Shown: positions 30,949 to 43,453, counted from the first letter of the stretch. The stretch is DNA of 64,000 bases from Oidiodendron maius Zn (GCA_000827325.1 KN832896.1:194414-258413), one strand, 5' to 3'. Translations and numbers: made by a program. The notes: generated by a model from the sequence alone, not told the origin.

Positions 30949-31916
30949 AGTAACGAGCTTCCCAGTATTGGTCGAAGTTAGGGAGAGAACTATATAATAC
31001 TATATAATACTAATCCAAGTACACATGTCTCATATTATGCGTTATAAAAAAGAGTACAAATATATAATCAAACATTATCGTGTGGTAATCAAGTTCTTAC
31101 TTAATTTGTTCATTGGTAATCGATGGCTTATGCTGACTTATAACGGACGAGGCTAAGCACTCCAACCTCCAGCCAAACACCAAGGAACCCACCACAGATA
31201 TGGAGTACGTAGAGGCGCAAGACCAAGCACGCCTCCTTAAGATCTAGGAGCAGATTGTCTGGAGTGATATCGTACCTGCGCCGCCGCCCAATAAGCAAGG
31301 GTGGCAATGACAGTGTCGGAGTGGGAAGTGCTGTGGTGCCACCATACAGTAAGTTTGCGCGAAATCGCAATTTCACACCAAAACTCATCGTTTTCACTGC
31401 TATTTTTTTCAATAAGATTATATTACAACCCTGTCTAATACTTAAGACAATTAATATATCGAACATCCTAAATAGACTTTACAAAGATTTATTTTGAGAT
31501 TAAATTCATTCTAAAGAGATATACAGTAGAGAGTTAAAGGTAGAAAAATTAAGTGTGAAATAGATGCTTTTGCCACCCCTCTGACTTTACAGCCCCACAT
31601 TATTACACTAGAAGATAGGTAATAAGCCAATGAACAGCTTTTATATACAACATTTTACTGTAAAATGGGAAGATTACCGAAAATTCGTCAAATGCTACAC
31701 GTGACTTTTAGGTAAACTTATACGTGGTGACTGTACTACGACGAAAGCAGTAACGGGTCGGGAAATGCGGGGAGTGAGATCTTTCTGTCTCACGAAGTAT
31801 GTCTACCTTTTAACAACCACCGGGATAGAGTTACGATTAATCCATGTAATGTCATATACACCCATATTGGTATTACGCTAGATATACTGGATCTGCGCTG
31901 TTATCTCCCCAGCCAG
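30949..31916. promoter_or_regulatory. Divergent intergenic region of pirin and Zn2Cys6 factor
   Basis: No gene. AT-rich parts at 30990-31080 (TATATAATAC duplicated at about 30990-31010) and 31380-31560. Likely contains both promoters. Confidence 0.4.
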
Positions 31917-34343
31917 ATGTCGGCGGACGGAGCGGATAATCGCGAGTATCGTGTCATCAGGCGAATTCAGAAGGCGTGCACCAACTGCAGGTAATGCGCA
32001 AAGCAACATTGATACTTATCGTGTGACTCACGCACATTGACAGGAGGAAGAAGGCCAAGTGCTCTGGGGAGCGCCCCATTTGTGGGTACTGCAGGCGCCT
32101 CTCACAAGACTGTCGTTGGGATGATGTTGGTAGAGGGAAATCCAACCACTCCGAGACGAGCGATGATTTGCGAAATGCAATCGGTCATAGGACACGACTT
32201 TCCGAGGTTAGTTCCTAGTATACCTTCTACCGGAGGCTGCCTCATTAAACCATTGCGACTCATAGGATGTCTTGTCAACTCGAGTTACCGCGATCGAGGC
32301 GAAACTAGATACTCTAACCACGACGCTGAATTCGTAGGTGCTAGATTGAATCGGTGATGTTGATAGATTTGGCACTGACTTATATCTTATAGTATTCTTC
32401 CCGCTCTAATAAATCAAAGAAACACTAATCCGCAATCTTCGTCTCCTGTTGACTTCCACCGGGTTGCAACCCCAGATAGATCCTCTCCGCCAGGGAATCA
32501 ATCCCTCCCTCATGAACACATCTCCTCAAGCGCCACACTACAAAGAAATGTGCACATCGATGCTCAGTAAGTTGACTCGACATGATAAAGTGAACTATTG
32601 CTTATCTACGAAGCGCGTATCGCACTCTCCCGCCTCCCCACGTCGTCTCATCCTTGGTCGATGTCTACTTTGCGAGAGTGCAGAACCAGCCGTATTGCTT
32701 TTTCCATGAAGAGAATTTCAGACAACGACTAAACGATGGCCTTTTACCTGACCATCTTATATTTGCCGTCCTAGCTGCAGCCTTGCGATTTTCAGACGAT
32801 CCTTATTATAAGAGCGCCAAACTTGAAGCAACGGCAATGTATGCCAGTGAGTCATGGAAGCTGCTTATATCGTCTTGGTTTGCCACAGAAAGCGATCCCG
32901 ATATTCATATATGCCAAACAGTAACACTGCTGTCAGTTATTGATTATACCGGTAAGAGGAATGCTGCCTACACAGGGATATAGTGCATGCTAATCAGCTT
33001 TCCGTACGTCTAGCTGGCAGACGTCATCCTGCGTGGCTAAAAATTGGTATGGCAATCCGAGTGGCTCAAGATCTCTGCTTTATGATGGAGCCAGACTCGA
33101 CAATATCGTATGCTGATCAAGAAGAGCGCCGCCGAGTATTCTGGTCTATCTATATCCTCGATAAGCTATGCTCGTGTTCACGAGCAAGACCAGCGGCAAT
33201 TACTGATGCCCATTGCCGCGTTCAACTTCCGTGCGACGAAATGACTTTCAGGAATGGAGCCTGGAAGAAGATGCCAACCCTGGATCAGCTTCTCTCTCCA
33301 CATAATTCCGCCATTGAACACCCAGGTAGCCTATCTCTGGTAGTCCTGACAGCGTCCATCCTCGGGCGGTGCGCCCAGCACTGTATCCATGAAAGTAACC
33401 GCTCCGACAGTCGATTGCCTCCCTGGGACTCGAAATCGGATTTCGCCACTATATACACTGCTCTTCTGCAACTAGAAACACAGTTTGATATGGGCCGAAG
33501 TATCAGTGAATCTCTTCAAGAAGACTGTATCCGGGATGGTGTTATTGATATGCAACTTGCCGGCCCGTTGATCTTCTACCACTCCCTTTTTCGAACCTGC
33601 CACTGCCTTTTATACCACCCCTTTCTGTTGTATCAACAATTTCAAACGAGAGATCTGAAAGCTCCCCCGAGTTTCCTCAACCGAGCCTTACAGACAAGCA
33701 GAGAGCATGCCCGCGCGACCTCGCAGTTATTGAGAGATGCACGGGACCTAGAATGCAACATATTCTATTCCTTTATTGGATACTGCGCAACTGTCTCTGG
33801 CGGTGTTCATGCCCTATTCTTAAACGACCCGGATGTGACCATAAGCCGAGAGGCAAGAAATTGTCTACAATTAGATATCTCATTTTTGGAAGAGTTTTCC
33901 AAGTACTGGAAGTGCGGAATAGATATGGTATGTGGCCTACCAACAAACTTTTAACTCCTTCTCACAGCCTGTAGAGTGAAATTGTACGGAATGTGGCCGA
34001 AAGGTCTTTATCACCGACTTCGTTATTCGCAGGGTCGCCGAATACAGAGAATATGGATGCAGATATGCTAGAGAGCATGTGGGCATCAGTGGACTATATC
34101 AACATGACCCACGGCTTAAAGTCGTCTAACACTTCTCCCATTAATTTCGGGCCCACGCCCCCAGCTTCAAATCACGTATTTGATACGGGTGTGCCTAACC
34201 CAACCAGCTTTGAGCCACATCGCTATATCTCCGGTCCACCGATCCAATTTAACGAACAATCTCCTAACCCAAGCCTGACGTTCGAGGGTCTGTCTCCATT
34301 TACATCGTACTTTGGCGGGGCGTCTATGGATTTTGGTGCCTGA
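31917..34343 (+). CDS. Zn2Cys6 fungal-specific transcription factor, seven exons
   Basis: A 699-residue nuclear regulator. Exons 31917-31990, 32044-32206, 32266-32333, 32393-32566, 32614-32951, 33014-33927, 33975-34343; all phases match. The DNA-binding cluster is Cys21, 24, 31, 38, 41 and 48 (ACTNCRRKKAKC then CGYC), split by intron 1. A short heptad segment (DVLSTRVTAIEAKLDTL) follows as linker or dimerisation helix. The fungal_trans domain runs about residues 180-450, with LVDVYFARVQNQPYCFF, RRHPAWLKIGMAIRVAQDL and RRRVFWSIYILDKLCS. The C-terminal 120 residues are Ser/Pro/Asn-rich, as in activation regions. Targets are unknown; the divergent pirin or the hydrolase are candidates. Confidence 0.9.
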
Positions 34344-35139
34344 AAGCAAACCGTTAATCAGTTCATAGGGCGTATAAAACTAAATACAAAGTTTCCGAGA
34401 TCAGGTGACAGTAAACAAGACGGTTCCCTTATCCACCGCGTCTCCCTGCTGAAACATCGCCTTAAATGTACCTTTAGTATTGGCCAGAACATTAGATGAG
34501 TTATTGCAGCGACAGATTCGGGGTTTAGTGTTATCCCCTTAAAATACTCGCCAGAGTGATTGACACAACCCCGGGACTGGGCTACCTTGTAGTCGCAACT
34601 GCAGGCATGAGTTACCGTATAACTCGGAATATAAGACTCACCATTTATGTAACTTCCGGCTGACATCTCTCACTGAACATATTTTTGGAGCAGCAATTTG
34701 AGTATGAGTAAACTTTAAAGCGCGGTGCTTTCCTCACGCCCCATCACAGCCGTCACTGAGGTAATAAACTTCATCAAAAGCACTTACCATTCCCTCTGGA
34801 TATTACAGAAGATGGATAATGATATCGCCACTTCTAAATAGTAAATATCTAAACTACAATTAACTATTCTATTATGCTTCCTCCATGGTCTTTCCCAGAG
34901 AGCTCAACTTAACGATGTGTACTGATAGTATCTAGAGTCTGGTCCAATATCACTTTTTAGAGTGTATTATTTCCTCTGCCACAAGATCCCAGACTATCGG
35001 CATGGAATGCATCTAACGCAATAGCAGCAACTATATTCCGTCGATATTTCGGCAGAACGGACACCTTTCGGGCTCCGATTGTTGTCGAAGAATACAGAAT
35101 ATAGATTGGATGATCAAACGGAGCCTGTACTGGCGTCTA
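34344..35139. other. Intergenic, no gene recognised
   Basis: A 102-residue minus frame at 34358-34666 shows no domain. AT-rich in part. Confidence 0.4.
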
Positions 35140-35398
35140 GGCATTTCAAAATGTGCCTCTAGAGTACATCTAAAGGTATTTGGACGCCATTGCAGAGTAA
35201 CTGCGACATCACACCCCAGAGCGTCGCCGAGAGAAATAATTGAGAGTCCAGGAGGTGGAAAGAAAGTCTCCATTGTGGATCCTAATGGTTACAGGGTCAG
35301 CTTCGCGCATGGTCAGGAGCTGAAGAATCCGCCTCATATTAACCCCTGCTGTGTTTTGAGTGTTATCTTGGTCATAAACCTGAAAGAAGAACGAGCAT
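35140..35398 (+). pseudogene. VOC (glyoxalase/extradiol dioxygenase-like) C-terminal scrap
   Basis: The frame contains KKVSIVDPNGYRVSFAHGQE, resembling the last strand of vicinal-oxygen-chelate proteins (family pattern: DPNG or DPDG, then HGQEL). Upstream the frame is only weakly similar and no complete module is visible. Probably the end of a lost glyoxalase-like gene. Confidence 0.4.
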
Positions 35399-35413
35399 AG
35401 ATATCAGTTCCAA

Positions 35414-38127
35414 TTACTTGCTAGATGCCAATAGCTTTACAACAAGCTCTCGAAGCTTTTTCGCGATACCCCAGATTTGCATATTCTCTAGCATATCCGC
35501 AGTTTGTACCAGTATCTGCCTCAACCCTTGGGTCGAACTAAGGTTAGCAATGCCATGAATGGATGGAATTATCGTGGCAATAGGGTTGGACAGCTGGGTC
35601 GCTTTGTCAGTCATAGCATCTTCAGGCGCCAGCCATTGATGTAAAAGGTCATATTGGTTATCACGATTGGTTCCCTCAACCTCGAAGTTAACATCCAAAC
35701 GCAGTTGTCGGGTTTGGGAGAAGCGTAGGTCCGTAGATGAAGTTGCTATATGCTGGGGTGTGTGGGATCGCTTCTCGAACCCTATCTGGGGAGCTAACTC
35801 TCCATGAAGCAGAGGTGCTACAAGCCAAAGGCTCAAGCCAGCATGAAAAGTATTGAAAGGCTCGCAAGTAGCACCGGATGGATATCGTCGACACAGGGAG
35901 AGAACTTGAGCGCAGTGGAACGCAACACGGCGTGCGTCGGATTGGCGGCGAAAGTGGCGGTAGCAAAACTGGACTGCTTTGTCGAAGTCGGTACCACGGT
36001 TCTTCAGTAGCTGATAGACGCTGTCAACCAAGCCTGGGGAGATATGAAGGTGTGCTATATGAATGGCCTGCAGTGTTTGGGATGCCATTGGGCTCGTAGA
36101 GGAGTCCAATGAGATTTTAAGCGAATCGGTACCAGAAAGTGGATTCAGTGCAACAAAGCGGTCCAACATATTGACACTCAGCCGGAATTCACCCTCAAAG
36201 AAGGCGGGCTGGCGTGGTTGGTAAATTGGAAAACTCGACTGCATTTCCTTCAACTGCCACATCATACGTGATATTGTACGGACTAAGATGCGCTGGTGTC
36301 GTAGATGGGCGCCTCTCTCCACTCGCTCAGCAACGCAAGCTTCAAACATGTCATTGACAGCTACTGGAAAGAATGAACCAGGAGGTGGAGATCCTGTGAG
36401 AGGGCATAAGGCCGACCAGGACTGTGCCGTCTCAGCCTCCCAGAAGGCGGAATTGCAAGGCATGTCGATTTGGATGGTAAAGAGACTGATAAAAGGTCTC
36501 TTGTTAAAAGTTGAGGTTACGGACGCATCTAATTCCTAGACCCTTGTCATCTGCTCAATGGTTCTGCATACTGTGCTTCAGGCAACTTACGAATATTTCC
36601 CATGCTAGACGATTCCGCGACTCCTGTGCAATCCATACAGCCCACCGCTGTTCTAAGGAGCCATTGGGAGTATCGTGCGTGGTTGAACGCTGAAATAGCC
36701 CTGCGTTCGCCGCATTGGCAATAATAGAGCCTCGGACTGTCTCGCTGATGTTAAAAATCTGCTCGTTGCTGCTGCCCCGGCTATAGTGACACAGTAGTAG
36801 CTGTGCCATCAGATACGTCTCTGACTGGACAACAGCTGGATCGGTCTCAGCCTGGAAAATGTCAACTCTCAAGTCGCCGGTCTGGTCGGGTAGCAGTGAA
36901 CACAACCTTAAACCACAGCACGCGGCGGGTTATTTCTGCCATGGTATCAGCAAAGTCTCGGCCATCGTCAAGGCCAGTATAAGATGCCCCTATGGCAATG
37001 ATTGCCAAGAGAATCACTGCAGGCTGCTGCGCGGTACTGAAAGTTGGTCGATGAACCAACGGGTGGATCTGCAACTCGCGATCAACATTGTCCAAGAGCG
37101 CTAAGACCCCGGTTAGGGATGGAATACTAACAGAATGGAAATGTACCAAAAACAGATCGATGCAGCATTCTAGCGCTTCGCATTGAGGAAAGTTCGTAAA
37201 CTCAATGTCATGCCACGGGCCCCGCTGTGCGGGCATATGACAGGCTTCCAGCAATTCCTGCCGTGTTGATTCCTCAAGATGGCTGGATTCAAAATACATG
37301 GTAAGACCGGTAGGCAGGGAATCTAGTCGCGGGATCTCTCGAGCCTGGACAAGAGGTCTTGCTCCAGGCTCTTGCTGCAACAGGGGGATGATATTGGCGA
37401 CGTTGGCAAGTACAATTTCCGGAGTTTTATGGAGCGGCCGATTCGCGGCCCCGGGAGGTAGCTGCTGAGAATTTAATCCAGTTCCAGGCTGCGGCTCTAA
37501 GTGTTCGGGGTCAAATATCCAACGTAGATCAAATTCGGCGAGTGAGTGAATAGGATTCCAAGGCGAGGATTCGCCGGGAATAGCATTGATTCCGGAGCCA
37601 CCATTCGGATCAAAATGCGACCCTACATCCTCTACTTCGGGAAGAAACCAGAATGGAAGAGTCTGTAGTGCATCACCCATAGTGACACTATCAGCCTCGT
37701 TTGTTCCTATATTAGACCAACTTCCAACGGGCCGCATTTGTGCAGACAAAGAAGGTGAACCCAGTGGCGTCACTCTCGCCACAGCTTCGTAGTGGCAGTC
37801 GACACCATGGGTATGGCAATGCTGACATTTTGGACGATCCCTCGAACACTTAATCTTTGCCCTACAATTTGACAAATTAGCTTCGTCCTCCAACAGTGAG
37901 AAGAAAATCTCTACCGCGCGCATCCACTACAGGCCTTTTTGCGGGAGCTTATGCGGAATCTGCTGACATCATGGACATGACTGTGCCGTTTAAGGGCGTC
38001 GCTATACCAGGCCACCATCAGTCATCCATCTACAATTGCAGAAAGGGTCCGATAATACCGACATTCGAGCAAATTGACGGGAGCAAGTTGGACAGACGAA
38101 ACGCATCTCCTCATGCTCTCTAGCCAT
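35414..38127 (-). CDS. C2H2 plus Zn2Cys6 transcription factor, five exons
   Basis: An 829-residue nuclear regulator. Exons (minus strand) 38127-38063, 38001-37915, 37861-36907, 36851-36591 and 36535-35414; introns of 61, 53, 55 and 55 bases. A C2H2 finger (Cys12, Cys15, His28, His32) is assembled by splicing exons 1 and 2. It is followed by a Zn2Cys6 cluster (Cys46, 49, 56, 63, 66, 73: ACSGCARAKIKC then CQHC) assembled from exons 2 and 3. Tandem C2H2/Zn2Cys6 factors are a known fungal class. The third intron has a weak donor, GTTGTG, but joins RRVLWFK to AETDPAVVQSE in the family order, whereas unspliced reading hits a stop. The C-terminal domain contains NKRPFISLFTIQIDMPC and FWEAETAQSW. It lies upstream of, and divergent from, a flavin monooxygenase, its likely target. 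Confidence 0.87.
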
Positions 38128-38578
38128 CGGAATTGACAGGCGGGCCCACGCAGATGTGGTGGACTTTTTCCGCGATAGACATAAAGTGGTGGTCACTCGC
38201 AATCCCGGCGCCAGACACGGAGATGAAAGGGAAACGGCTTCCCGGCAGTATGGTGAGTTGGTTGAATATGGATCCTCCGTATCACTTCTTAAAAGTTACT
38301 CGCTCTACGTCAGATGACATGCGGGATTCGGAGTGGAAGGTGGGATTATCCACTTTTCCGGAGACCGTTGTGCCGCTTCCTTTCTCTTGGCATGAAGCCC
38401 TAGCCTGACATGGGCCCCTTGTTCTGTTACCTGATCGTGCTTTAGATGAATTAGAATAAAACCAGCGTCCAGTTTTGTAGCTCCGTCTTTTAACACTTTA
38501 TAATGGCAACGTGAATCAATAAATCGACATCGTCCTCTTCAAACCAACCAAAAATAACTACCTCTAGATCTTTCCGAG
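38128..38578. promoter_or_regulatory. Divergent promoter of regulator and flavin monooxygenase
   Basis: A 451-base gap between the starts of the C2H2/Zn2Cys6 factor (minus) and the monooxygenase (plus). A 91-residue plus frame here has no domain. Shared control is inferred. Confidence 0.45.
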
Positions 38579-40889
38579 ATGGGTTCTACACGTCTTCAAA
38601 CGCCGTCCATCCCTGTTGGTATGCTGAAAGGCACCCTTCCAGAAGTATATATCGCTGAAGAGATCGATCATTTTACTGTTGCACAAACCTACGTTGCCCG
38701 TCTAGGTTCCTTCACGTTTGATCTTCTGACAAACACTGCGATGTGGAGAGATCTCTGGGCTCTTACTGGGACGTCTAGGACCTTCTATGGATCTCAGTGC
38801 GTATACTCAGCGTGGTCAGAGTTGTTGCAAACGCACCATCCACATAGATTTTCAATCATCCGCGACTCATCACAGATTGTCAGGGTCGGTGCTGCACACT
38901 CTTGGATCCAGGCCAGATTCACTTTTGAGACAGCGGGCAGTCCAGGAGCGGAGTGTTCTGGTTTCATCGGTCTAGTCCCGGGGGTTGATGGGAAGTGGAA
39001 CATATGGCTATTGAGCACCATCTTGGAACGGATACAAGGTTTTCCGAGTAGCGACATTCTCGAGCCCCAGTCCAGCACAAAAACTCGCCATGCTGCCACT
39101 GACACTTCAAATCACTCCTTGCTTTCCTGTGTGGTTATCGGTGCTGGAATGGCCGGGTTAAGTGTTGCAGGCCGTTTACAGGCCCTGGGCGTGTCCTATG
39201 TAGTACTCGAAAAGAATGATCACGTAGGGGACAACTGGACACATAGATATGAGTCTGCGAAACGTACGAACTACCCAAATATCCCGACTAATTTGACACT
39301 GATCCTCATATCTAGTCCACACCCCCAAAAGCTACGGTAAAATTCCCAAGACACGGCTTAAGCATACAACGCATCTTACACAAATAACTAGGCCATCTCC
39401 CTTTCTCACGAACTTTCCCACCAGAAGATCCTTACTTCCTGACAAAGAACGACCTTGCCAGAGGTTTCCAAAGATATGTCAATGACTACGGTATTGTACG
39501 TCTCCGGGAACAGAAATCTAGACTCTTATTATCATTAACACATGACACTCTAGAAAGTTTGTCTTTCAGTGACTGTTGAGTCCGCTTCATTAGACGAGGA
39601 GAAAAAAATTTGGACTGTTTATATCAGAAATAAAAATACCCTTGAGACGTCGGTTATTCGTACTCGTCATCTGGTCCTGGCCATTGGTCCGGGCGGCCAA
39701 ACACCAAAAATGCCGGAACTTCCCAATCGCGTGAGCTGTGAGATATACGATGGGAGTCTTTTTCATGCTAAGCGTGTGTAGGAATTATTTAAAGGCGAGG
39801 TTCTTCATTCGGTAGATTATAAGTCCGCAACAAGGTGGAATGGAAAGGCTGGTGTGGTCGTAGGGTCAGCCAACACCGGTGAGCTGATCATTTATAATGC
39901 CAATCGAGGTTCGTCTTTATTTACTAACGGATATACCGTAGCTCATGATGTCGCCAGTGATATGGTCGATTCCGGCTTGAAGTCTGTCGTTATGGTTCAG
40001 CGAAGCCGAACAGGTGAGTGTCATTGTGCAACATCAAGACTCGTGCTAAAATGGGATCCAGGCGTCATTCCTGTCCAATACTATACGCAAGCGTCAGAGC
40101 GTAAGAAAATCGACACAAGTGTATATGTACTTCGGTTGATAGGTTTTTTATAGGACTTTATAATGACGAAATCCCCACAGAAATAGCGGATAGGTTTCAG
40201 TTCTCCCTACCAATTGCCATTTCAAGGCAAATAGCGACAAAGCGAATGTGGAGTCTCGTGGATGCAGAGCCTGAGCGATTTGACGCACTCGAGCGGGTCG
40301 GGTTCAAAGTAGACCGGTACAGCGATCTATTTGTCTTTCTTTGCGAACGCATGGGTGGCCATTACCTGGATGTGGGATGCTCAGCTAAAATTGCTGGCGG
40401 TCTGGTATGATAATTAAATACCGTCAGCGAAGTTGATCCTTGTCTAACCCAATTCATTACTACAGATTAAAATGAAGTCTGATGCAAGATTAACACAATT
40501 CACGCCTTCTGGGCTCGAATTCAGCGATGGCTCCCATGTGGATGCGGATGTCATTATCTTCGCCACCGGGTTTGAAAGCAACATGCGCCTTGCCGCTTCC
40601 AGTATTTTAGGACGACAGGTAACTAACGAACTCGAGGACTTCTGGGGTGTTGATGAGGAAGGAGAGCTTCTAGGGGCATGGAAGCCTTTGAAATGTAAGT
40701 AACCGCCAGCAATCTGTGCATCCACATTGCATGGAAAGAAATTGATGGTGTGCTCTCCTAGATCCCGGCTTATGGTATACTGGTGGTGCCATCGGCTATG
40801 CGCGATACTTTTCACGATTCTTGGCGCTACAGATCTTAGCAGACATTTCCGGAGCTCCATTCCAGCGATATACGAAGACGCCAATTTGA
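38579..40889 (+). CDS. Flavin-containing monooxygenase with N-terminal NTF2-like domain, ten exons
   Basis: A 600-residue FAD/NADPH monooxygenase. Exons 38579-39263, 39316-39336, 39392-39495, 39554-39730, 39782-39878, 39942-40013, 40062-40100, 40154-40404, 40466-40694 and 40762-40889; every junction keeps phase. Residues 1-160 look like an NTF2/SnoaL-type domain. The FAD site is VVIGAGMAGLSVAGRL; the FMO signature FKGEVLHSVDYKS (FxGxxxHxxxY) lies in exon 5; the NADPH site VVVGSANTAHDV is made by splicing exons 5 and 6; FATGFE is in exon 9. Exon 2 is a 21-base microexon that joins YESAK to LHTPKSYG and then HLPFSRTFPPEDPYF. Raw frames show stops at these places, all of which lie in introns. 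No membrane anchor. It may hydroxylate or N-/S-oxidise a small molecule. Confidence 0.88.
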
Positions 40890-40961
40890 AATCACATAGA
40901 TACTGCGGCTCTCAAACGCACTGGTTATTTGTATATATGATCTGCTAGAACGAACTACATG

Positions 40962-42188
40962 TCATGTCAGGCATCGGCGAATGGATTGTGGCTGGGGAGT
41001 TATCCGCACCTTGGGGAACAGTCTTGCGAATCCATAAATAATAGTCTTGATTTCTTTAGGATCTGCAATCCGGCGGCCATAAATGGCTTCAGCACCGTCT
41101 TCTACGATATGAGCAAGTTGGGAGAGGCCGACAATTTCTAGCTTCTTGTCTGGGAGTGGTGAGGAAGGGCCTGCCATCTTTATGGCCGATTTTCGTCCCA
41201 TAGCTAAAGCCTGCCAGCTGTTTCGCGGCGTTTGAAGTTAATAAAACGATTCTTCGGTGTGAGCGTGATAGCGCAGGTCTAATAATACCTTTCATGAAAA
41301 TAGAGGCTCCACAAAGTGTTGCGGCGGTTTTGTAGATCTCCTTCCCGAGTGAGTGCACGGGCGCTTTGTTTGTGCAATCCCATGGCAAATGCTTTTCTAC
41401 ATGCCACCCCAAGATGAAGATAGGTCGAGTTTAGTCTTCTCATCTGTGCCTGGTAGCCTGCAAGAAGAATTGACTACTGGATCACAGTTAGAGTGACTGC
41501 ATCGTCCAAAATTGCCGCCTCCTCCTTCGCCTTGTTGAACAGCATTTCAGCGAGCTGTGTGTGGGCTGTGGATATTTCGCCATTAGCAAGGATGGCCAGT
41601 ATGGTTCCTCTTTTCTGAGGAACCACAGGGACATCAGCATCGTTGGTGTATAGGTCACACATCAGGTTTTCAAGCTCTGATTCCGTAAAAAAAAAAAGAT
41701 GCAACTGATAAGAAACAAGCTTAAATTAGTTCAGAAAGACCTTTGCCTGTTCGAGGGACACAGCATGGAGCGGATGGATTTGATGGCTGGGAACGGCATC
41801 AATTGTTGAGGCTGTACTGAAGAAAATAGTCCTGTGCATGAACGTATCAAGGCTTGGGCCGCCCTCCTTTGCACTTCATGCTCCAATGGCTGCCCATGTG
41901 AGGCGAGGATGCTCCTATGCACCTGCTGTAGGAAGGCAAAGTTCGATGAAGGGTCATAGAATAGCTGTGAGTTGCCATGACGCTGTGGTACACCTTTTGG
42001 CGCGCAATGTCAGTCTCCGGCTCGGCCTGTGTGGGATCTCCTGCAGGTGTATAGGTGGCGACCACACCACTCGCTGGTTGGAGCTCGATCCTAGATAATG
42101 CATCTGGAGTCTGCCGCATGGTGGGCTTTTTGACTCGGGCCCGAGCCGATACACGCAGTCGGATGGCTTCCGCTAGCAATGATGGCAT
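40962..42188 (-). pseudogene. Fungal-specific transcription factor, degraded
   Basis: Minus-strand pieces of a fungal_trans protein: FAFLQQVHRSILASHGQP, then ELENLMCDLYTNDADV, LAEMLFNKAKEEAAILDDAV, SILLAGYQAQM, YLHLGVACRKAFAMGLH and, after a plausible 70-80 base intron, SWQALAMGRKSAIKM through RITPQPQSIRR. Problems: no Zn2Cys6 cluster upstream; the join before FYDPSSN would need a 29-base intron; about 30 residues seem missing before LHLFFF, at an A/T homopolymer of 11 (near 41690); a TAG interrupts VIQ and SILLAG; and the C-terminus stops early, next to the monooxygenase 3' end. I call it decayed. It may once have been a third regulator of this locus. Confidence 0.7.
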
Positions 42189-42671
42189 GGTACCTCCCCC
42201 ACTGCCAAGCCGCTATCACCGTCTACTCCATAGTGGTATATGATCAGCACGTCCAACGCAATCATAGCCGACCACTAGCACGGCGGTTGTATTATCGCTC
42301 AAGCAAAAGAATATAGTAGATATTACGTAGTCAAACCTCATTTAGTTCGAGTGTCGCTAATAAACCTGGCGGGAACACAAACAGCGAGCGAGCACGGGAA
42401 TTGGAGAATGTGAGGACCCTATACACCGGATGACCCTATACACCGGATGTCTAGGCAACAATCTGCCGTACTGCTGGTAGGTGACCTGGATTACCCCGCG
42501 ATTACCTGTAGGGCGCAGTGCGACGGCCCCGGCCCACCTGGCAGAAAAACTGGGACTATCACGTGAAATGACAAGTGACAAGCTTGTGAACTTTGTAAGA
42601 AGAGTGCAAGTAGTTTTATTGTCAAACTACGTTCCAGTATTTCAGGCTAGAATACCTGTTGTAGCTTAGTT
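42189..42671. other. Intergenic, no gene recognised
   Basis: Short frames only. GGATGACCCTATACACC occurs at 42410-42445 as a short direct repeat (CCTATACACCGGATG twice, 17 bases apart). Confidence 0.45.
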
Positions 42672-42902
42672 CCTCGCCTCAATATCAATCGACAAGACGA
42701 TAAAGTTATGGGATGTTGCCACAGGAGCCGAGAAAAGAACGGTGGAAGGAGGAGAGTTTAGGCTAGAATCGCCACTTTCCCACAGCCTGACTACCGGAGC
42801 CAGTACTCACGTTACGTTCGTCAACAAAAGTGATGTTGATGTAATGTTCTTCTGGCTTGATATAAACGGTATGCCGATATTGGCCTACTCGGGCTTTTAT
42901 TG
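42672..42902 (+). pseudogene. WD40 repeat joined to VHL-beta-like segment (fragment)
   Basis: An open frame without a start codon reads LASISIDKTIKLWDVATGAE (end of one WD40 repeat, with the WD pair) and, 30 residues on, HVTFVNKSDVDVMFFWLDI and GMPILAYSG, resembling the beta domain of von Hippel-Lindau-type proteins (pattern FVN-x-W-L/D-x-G). It ends in TGA at 42900. WD40 repeats often form the C-terminus of fungal NLRs, so this may be an NLR tail that ended in a VHL-like domain. Fragment only. Confidence 0.5.
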
Positions 42903-43453
42903 AGAATTACTTAAAACGAGGAGGAGAGTTCCATTCTTGAGTCTTAACCTTATCGTTGGGGTGCCAAATTTGATCACTTGCTTCTCTGATGGAGAGAGAA
43001 GCACAAAGACAAAGACCCAGAGTTGCTTTCCGTTGGGAGCTTGGGGAAGCCTTCAAAAGTAGCGAAAGGTTCAACAGGGGCCGACGTGTGGCACTACTGA
43101 AAGACATCTCAGCGGTCATTTGCGGGGTGTTTTTCCGAGTCTGTGGGTTGACATGGATGATTTAGAGACCTCCAAGTCTGGAGTGGCGGTGAGACTAAAC
43201 GAGATGGATGTCGTCTCGTCGGCTTTGAGAAATTGGATGAAGTGGAAAGTGTCTTGGACTCGGTCACATTCACTTTAATTTACAGACCTCATCCAAGAAA
43301 ATTATCATAACTGCAAATGAATGCCTTTCACTTTACATTAACATGCCAACCCTCAGACAACCATAATGTCCTCCCAGATATTACTGACTCTTCAACAGTA
43401 ACTATTATCCTTCTAAACCTTGTTCACTTGCTTGTATTCTTCTGCCGTGGGTG
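42903..43453. other. Intergenic, no gene recognised
   Basis: No supported gene on either strand. Confidence 0.4.

Noticed and set aside
39264-39781. Frameshift and stop in the flavin monooxygenase
   Set aside because: First read as a 16-base insertion and a nonsense codon; both disappear when introns at 39264-39315 and 39731-39781 are placed.
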